Of a stretch of 64,000 nucleotides of DNA, positions 57,400 through 64,000 are shown in pieces. The DNA is from Acanthopleura granulata (taxonomy: Eukaryota; Mollusca; Polyplacophora; Chitonida; Chitonidae). The stretch is from the NCBI GenBank assembly GCA_016165875.1, contig JABBOT010000016.1:4982327-5046326 (forward strand), in the 5' to 3' direction. The notes below the pieces were generated by a model. That model searched no databases and was not told where the DNA came from. It saw only the letters and a program-made list of their open reading frames with translations. The position numbers and the translations under genes were made by a program. How positions within the stretch are numbered: the stretch's first letter is position 1; every line of letters starts with the position of its first letter.

Positions 57400-59750
57400 G
57401 TAAATGGATGACGTTATAGTACAATCAAGATTTGGGAGCACCAGTCTGACATCCATTTCCAGGTCTAGAAGTTCTGCTATACCCGGAAAAGCTCATATTA
57501 CGGATACAGATACACAGAATTATCGGTTTATCAGGGGACACATTCAAGTGATCATAATATAATTTCATGCCCACCTTACCTTTAGGCCAGGTACAGTAGA
57601 TCAATTATTAAGGATTTACACTACCTCTTAATTGGCAGGTGATATGGTGTTGGTGATATATACGATATTTGATTTCTGGAAAACCAATGGAACCATCACA
57701 ATCAGTGTCGACAGATCCAGTACAGAAATATTCACGCACGGTGCCTGTGCCATACTCAACATAACTGGCCCCGAAAAGTTTCCCAATTTGAGTGCATTTT
57801 TCATGGTAAATAAAAATCACAAAATATTACTTTTTGGCATTGATCCTTACATTTCCCAGTAAAATACCTTTTGAAAAATAAAAAAAAAAATCAAAACACT
57901 TGCCAAATCAGAAGAACTCCATGAATCAAGTAAAACAAGTACCTTACTCATTAACATCATTTGGGATCAAATACGGTACATACCTATAATAGACTGCTCT
58001 AGAGGTGTATGTAGATTCAAATTGCACACATGCAAGCAGATTTAGGTCTTCATATCTATGTTCACCGTACAGCCTATGGTACGCCAATATCTGTACATGT
58101 TCAAGTGGATCTGCTCTTATCTATGTGTGATATTTCCAACATGTGGGTGGTGTGAAACCATCAAAACAAATTTTCAATCATGCGCCGTCTCAATAGTTAA
58201 AAAAAACTTAGAAAAACTTTATACTGCTCAGAATTAAACTCTAAGCCAGCTGGTAAATAGACACAAAGAACAAAGTGCTTGGTCAAGTTTTGTCGAGTTT
58301 CATTCATGCAGGTACAACCAATGGTAACTGTAACCCTATCTTAAACTTCCTTTTCACATAATCAACGGGGAAGGTTATTTTTTCAGTTGAGCGATAGTGA
58401 GTGGCCTATTCATTTCATCACAATTTGTACAATTCAAAAATCTCAAATCCCACGGCATTTCCAGACCCCAAATCTGCACTTCCAGGAAACTCAGAATATA
58501 TGACACATACACACCCATACTTACATGTAACACGAAGTGAACTGCCCTTCATTAGTTCAGCAGGCATGTATCATGCATATAATAGTTCAGGTAGATTCAA
58601 TGTCCAGGTCACAAAAGGATATATTTATTTGACTCTTCACTGTTCCTGATAAAGACACGTATCAATCTAATTTACGCCTCAATACGCATTCAAGTTAGAA
58701 AATAGGCGTACCAAATATGCCAAGAAAAATTATGATACGTGTAAGTTTCTAACAGTATCTGTACACATATGTCTGAGCACATATGCTCGAAAAGTATAGT
58801 TATTTGGCTAAACGGAATGATCCTCGACAACACCGATGCTCAGTGTGAAGATGCAAGTCATCAATAAGGCACAAAATGTGCTGACACAGACCAGAGCACA
58901 GCTGAAGAGTCATCTATGACTATCCATCTACTAATCTCACAATGGACTTGTCAGCGAGGATTCCTCCTCTTATCTTTTTTCTCTTTTCAAATATGCCCAT
59001 TATCGTTTCGAAAACCATTCACTGCTTCCTGGTTGAAACATTCTCTTTCCACAATATGGCTGAAATACTGACATGCCTTTAAGCCAAAATAACCATTCAT
59101 TCACTTGTATCACTCAGAAAAACAAGTGAGAAGATTTTTTTTTAGTTAAACTTGTCAGGAAAAAAGCAATCCAATGTTGTTGTTGGCTTGATTAAATATT
59201 GGAATGATTAAAAAAACATGCATGAGCCTTAATCTATTCCCCAAAGCCATTTCTTACCAATGTCAAAATTTGGAAATAGAATATTGGAGCTTACCTTTAG
59301 GTCCTTAAAATTAAAATTTGAACCACCTAATCGGTGTTACCTTAATGCATATGAGCCAAATTTTCTATTTTCAGCACCAAAAACTAACTTTTTTGACAAG
59401 GTTTTAAATTTTGGCTGTATAGTCAGACGTGGCTTTTTGGAATCAGCCCAGGCATAAGCAATGATTTGAACAGACTGCAGAATCATATAAACATTCTGAC
59501 CTCATTTTTAAAAGTTAAAATAATAAATAAAAAATTCAAAGCTTGTTCTGTTTGGAGAGCACTGTCTTATGTTACTTGTTTAGTTTAAGTCATTTGCTTA
59601 AATAAATGCGCATGGTTTATTTATAACTGGTTTTCTCCAATTAGCTAGTACTCCTATGATATAAATCAGCACTCCTCGGCTAAAATTTGGAGGAGTACTG
59701 TACTGCCACAAAAAAATACTTATTTAGAGCACTGACTGTCGCTCAAGCAC
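57400..59750. other. No gene recognised
   Basis: AT-rich sequence. A 76-codon ORF at 57632-57862 has no recognisable motif. Confidence 0.45.
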
Positions 59751-59756
59751 CACGCA

Positions 59757-59857
59757 AAAGATTTCTTGCTTCATGCAGAAGATTTCTCGCTTCACGCAAA
59801 ATATTTCTTGCTTCATGCAGAAGATTTCTCGCTTCATGCAGAAGATTTCTCGCTTGG
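59757..59857. repeat. 21-bp minisatellite, about 5 units
   Basis: Units of aagatttctcgcttcatgca g in tandem with point changes. Confidence 0.95.
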
Positions 59858-60250
59858 ATGTATACACGCGCTGTGCCACCCATCTCTTGGCATTTCTTGG
59901 AATTTTGATACACACAAGTTAACGTAAGTTGAATTCTATATAATAAAATAGAAACAGAACTGTGGCCTTGTTATTGTGTTCAAGATGCTTTGACAATATT
60001 TGCACTTGCAACTTCCTTACACAGCTCACAGCATCATACTGTTATCTTGCTGATGCTGGGGAAATTACTCCTTTGTTTGCCCCTTCATATAATGGCCAAG
60101 ATAGTCAATATGTCAGAAAGAAAGAAATCCATTAGTCTATTAAGCACATTCCAACGAATCAAATCCTGTCTTAACAGACATAAAGCTTTTCTCAAGCTCT
60201 GGTTAAAGACACATAGTGCCATGATGCACTAATTTTGGTCTGAAAACTTC

Positions 60251-60360
60251 ATCATACAGTACACAAAGAGTATGATCATATAATACACAAAGAGTATGAT
60301 AATATAATACACAGAGTATGATCATACAGTACACAGGGAGTATGACAATACAAAGTACAC
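60251..60360. repeat. 24-bp tandem repeat, about 4 units
   Basis: agagtatgatcat(a)taatac aca-type units; agagtatgat at 60267, 60291 and 60313, then gggagtatgac. Confidence 0.88.
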
Positions 60361-60574
60361 ATGCCATCAAGCATACATATCTGTCATGGAAAAACAACAT
60401 AGCTGAATTGTGGGACATAGTTAATTAGTAGAATCTCATTCTGAGATTCTGAATTCTGAATACATAGATATATAATGCATCATGTACATAGCAATAATTT
60501 ACTTAATATTAAAATTGGTAAAAATCATGGGAAAATGGTTCTATGACAGTTTTGCTCTATGAGGGCAGTGGGGG

Positions 60575-60735
60575 CGCTTGGTCCTGCCAACTATTCTCAC
60601 TGGGTCACAGCACCATGCTACTCCGAAATCGTAGCTTGTGATAGCCAGGGAACCTACGAATTCCCTTTGTAAGGCCAGATTTGAACATGCACACCTGATG
60701 TGTCCCTGTGACTAAAATGTCAGCACCTTTAACCA
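60575..60735 (-). mobile_element. SINE family C, head portion
   Basis: Minus head GTGGCCAAATGGTTAAAGGT with B-box-like ATGTTCAAATCTGG; the plus-strand stretch tacgaattccctttgtaagg ccagatttgaac parallels 27340-27375. Confidence 0.6.
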
Positions 60736-61905
60736 TTTGGCCACATGATGATTCCCTTTACAAGAAAAAACTTTCACCGTATCTGAAGTGTATGCAGTAT
60801 CCTTGTATGTTCTTCAAGTTCCTTAATGATGTGAGAAAACGTGTCTTAATATTAGTAACCGGACAGAATTATTTATTCATTTGATTGGAGTTCTATGCTG
60901 TTCACTGGACTGACAACTCGTACATGCTTGTAGTTCAGCAACTTGTACAGGGGCTTTTACTACATACAGTGTTGGTTGTTGGTTGTAGGCTAATGCATGT
61001 AGGTCAAAGAAAATGGCTTGTAACCAATCTCTATACAGCAAGCTCACAAGTAGTAGCCACCTGTAACAATGTCGACCTCACCTCCCCTTTTGAACCTCAA
61101 GCCAATCCATTAATGCTATTATCATGACCAGCCATAATCCTGATAGCACGCCCCAATAACCTTGACATCTCATGAATGTGATTGAGCGAGGCTCTACAAT
61201 GGGGGGATAATGCTATTCAGCGTAGGCTTCCAGAGAAATACACAGAATTAAACCAGCACATGTCCACAGTTATGTAGTTAAATATGGTTATTCAGGATCA
61301 TGTTGACATTGGGAAGCGGGACACAGTATGCTAATGTGCATGCGACTCAAGATTGGACCATGGGGTACATGTAGAACCCAGGGTTTTCAGGGGGGGGAGG
61401 GGAGGGGAGGGGGGGATAACATGTAAGATGTAATTTTAGCATTTGATATTACACTAAGTTGACTGCTTTTAATGTAAGGGCTCATGAACAGGCTCGAAAA
61501 TACACTGTAGTCCAGAGTTTCTGTGGTCAGAAAAGAGGATTACAGAATCTGTCTCTCATCACAGCCAGTTACATGTACCAGGTGCGGGGCAGAATAATTA
61601 AAGTTTACTGACTGATCATAAATTCTGCCGCAGAGGTAAAATCTAAACCACAAGTCCACACACATATATCCAAATAGCTTCACTTTTCGAGACGCCACTC
61701 TATTAAAAGCTTGTGTACCTCTAAATTGATTCTATTACGTAAGAGTCTTGGTAGTGAATTTCATCCTCCCTCACTCTTCAAATGCAACATGAATTATGTC
61801 ATATACATGTATACCACACTGAACGGGGTACAGACCTTTTCCCCCCTGGATACTTCCCCCCCCCCCCACCACCACCCAGGACAATTTCGCCGTGTCACTT
61901 CCCTC

Positions 61906-61938
<33 letters not shown>
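61906..61938. repeat. (TA)n microsatellite
   Basis: Pure TA run; another TA-rich run is at 10064-10113. Confidence 0.95.
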
Positions 61939-62079
61939 AGGAAATAAAATCAACACAATATTAATTTAATACATATATTATGTAATTACGTTATATTATT
62001 ATTTAAATACTTTAAATGAATGCTAACATGAACTGTAATTCCAGCTATTTAATAGGTGTCATAACATTTTGTGGTTGCA

Positions 62080-62505
62080 ACAAACACTACACGAGAGAAA
62101 CGGGTGGGTCCTGGAGGAACAGGTGTCCGGTACACTGGCAACCAAGTAACACCGCTACACTGGAGAAACAGGCAGGTCCTGGAGGAACAGGTGTCCGGTA
62201 CACTGGCAACAAAGTAACACCGCTACACTGGAGAAACGGGCAGGTCCTGGGGGAACAGGTGTCAGGTACACTGGCAACCAAGTAACACCGCTACACTGGA
62301 GAAACGGGCAGGTCCTGGGGGAACAGGTGTCAGGTACACTGGCAACCAAGTAACACCGCTACACTGGAGAAACAGGCAGGTCCTGGGGGAACAGGTGTCA
62401 GGTACACTGGCAACAAAGTAACACCGCTACACTGGTGAAACGGGCAGGTCCTGGAGGAACAGGTGTCAGGTACACTGGCAACAAAGTAACACTGCCACAA
62501 TTCCA
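62080..62505. repeat. 68-bp minisatellite, about 6 units
   Basis: gtaacaccgctacactgg recurs at 62146, 62214, 62282, 62350 and 62418 with gtaacactgcc at 62486, exactly 68 bp apart. Units include gaaac(g/a)ggcaggtcctgg and aacaggtgtc(c/a)ggtacac. Stop-poor in several frames, which produces spurious ORFs. Confidence 0.97.
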
Positions 62506-62509
62506 TCCA

Positions 62510-64000
62510 GTAAAACCAAAACTCTTCGCTTTATTCACAATGTCAATGGAAAACAGAAAGGTAAGAGACGTCAAGGAAAAGCATTTCATTAGAAAATTTT
62601 TGACTAAATTCAACCGACAGAACAGCGGGAAATAACCCCTTCTGTTCATTCTAATACCTGACCCTATTAAGTTATGACTTTCTAATCTTTTATTGGTATT
62701 TACCTCATGTTTAAACATATCGCCTTCATGCAAAACAATGTAAATTTTCCATTTTGGAGAACTGATTGTTAAGTATTTGTAATAAAAGAATAGGTATTCA
62801 TGTAGTTTTTACTTAATATTTACTCGTGTCAGTTATGAGTTGTAAATAAGTATTGCAATATAAAAAGTACTGTACAATTCAGTGGTGTATATACATGGGG
62901 GAAATTGTTCAGGGTCGGGCGGGGGAAATTGTCCAGGGAGGGATATGTCCTACATTCCCTTAAAAACATATAGATTCTGATATTTCATTCTAATACACAA
63001 GTAAATAAAATACATAAATTCTATAAACTTAAAGGTAATTAGAAGGTGCAGAGGATCTGATGGATGATGACGATGAAACAGCCCGTTTTGTCATTGTGCT
63101 TTTAAACCAGGTATGCAAACCTTTAGCTCAATGCATACCTTTAGTGCTTTGGAGATACCACCTTTAACATTTTATCTCAACGCTGATTCCAATACACATG
63201 GGACAAAGTCATGAATTTCACAATTTAGGGTACATAATAGCCACATTTTAATTTCTTTCTTAATTTCTCTAAAATTCTCATCTTTCCTGATAATGTTGGG
63301 TGGCCACCAAAGAATTTTTATCAAACACAGCCCAAACATACCTGCATCTATCCAGATGGATGACAATTTTGTGCATAAATGCGTTCAGCTGTAACTCCTG
63401 TAAGTTTACGGCCATAAGCCATGTTGCCCGTACGGTGCGTCAGTGTGATTATTACCAGTGCACTTACGATACGCACACATACCCGTGCATTATTAATCCT
63501 TAGCTTAACACAGTGCCACACCCTACATCCCCCATAATACTAATACAAGCGCATGTCATAATAAGATCATGAATAACGCACTGATTGTCAGCACTTGAGG
63601 AATGCCCACGGTGCAGCATGTGCTTAGTTTTAAAGCGGTTACACGCTCAGCTTTTATTTCATGCATGTATATTTATCTGATTGACAGTTCACACCTAACA
63701 CCCAATTCATTTCTCACCCATGTAGAGCGGATAGTTTGGTCAAGACTGCAGCCATTGATTTAGCCAGAATTTGAAATTATCAGGGCGTCCCATTTGTACT
63801 TTTCCCTCTGACTGCCCTATATCTCTCCCATGGTAATTTTGTCAGAGTAGGGCATCTCCAAAATGCACATAGACATCCCCTTGACTAACCCAATGAGACA
63901 TCCCAATGGCTAAACCTATAAAGGTGGCTTCTGCTCAGAGTTCAGAGAATGTATTAGACATCAGGTCATCAATGACTACTATTTGGGTGCCACCCAACTG
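62510..64000. other. No gene recognised
   Basis: AT-rich sequence. A TATA-like ctataaagg at 63918-63926 on the plus strand has no visible gene behind it before the window ends. Confidence 0.4.

Noticed and set aside
57632..57862. 76-codon plus ORF
   Set aside because: No recognisable domain; the length is within chance for a window this size.
62016..62733. Several ORFs of 64-111 codons over the 68-bp array
   Set aside because: Stop-poor minisatellite read in different frames; no protein signature.
63918..63926. TATA-like ctataaagg as a plus-strand promoter
   Set aside because: No gene is visible downstream before the window ends, and such words are common in AT-rich DNA.

Overview
The window looks like nuclear DNA of an animal, probably a marine mollusc or other lophotrochozoan. 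The grounds are GT-AG introns, gene-poor AT-rich DNA full of SINEs, MITE-like foldbacks and minisatellites, a decayed Tc1-type transposon, and one protein that clearly belongs to an animal family. No bacterial operon, CRISPR array, virus or prophage was seen. The taxon is an inference; the species cannot be named from this.

One gene dominates: a La-related protein 4 (LARP4/LARP4B-type) gene on the minus strand. Its exons run from about 53.3 kb down to the stop codon at 17485. I rebuilt 17 coding exons by hand. Every boundary is a GT-AG junction and all 16 junctions agree in phase, giving an 880-residue model. The order is: N-terminal leader; PAM2 motif (PABP-binding) at about 66-73; acidic linker; La motif at about 164-240; RRM at about 246-320; Q-rich linker; long low-complexity middle; an 'FPPLPGA' block at about 570; and a basic tail with 'KLSYAQ' ending at residue 880. 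The start is the least certain part. A strong-Kozak ATG at 53327 is preferred, an internal ATG at 50293 is possible, and a CpG-rich phase-compatible alternative first exon sits at 40742-40885.

Layout. 1-6.2 kb: no gene; a dimeric minisatellite, a three-copy dispersed repeat and an inverted-repeat family. 6.3-7.4 kb: frameshifted Tc1 (DD34E) transposase relic. 7.7-17.5 kb: repeat-poor AT-rich DNA without exons, ending at a good minus-strand polyadenylation signal (7731-7736); probably a very long LARP4 3' UTR, containing a 197-bp near-perfect hairpin. 17.5-34.0 kb: exons 3-17 with introns rich in SINEs. 34.0-50.2 kb: a 16-kb intron with MITE-like foldbacks and the possible alternative promoter. 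50.2-53.3 kb: exons 1-2. 53.4-64 kb: no recognised gene; SINEs, microsatellites and minisatellites.

The points most worth a second look are inside LARP4: La-motif and PAM2 residues that match canonical La/PAM2 rather than vertebrate LARP4; an 87-bp tandem array that has copied a splice acceptor plus the start of the La-motif exon; a 19-bp duplication of the donor after the RRM exon; and two acceptors that lie against SINE tails.
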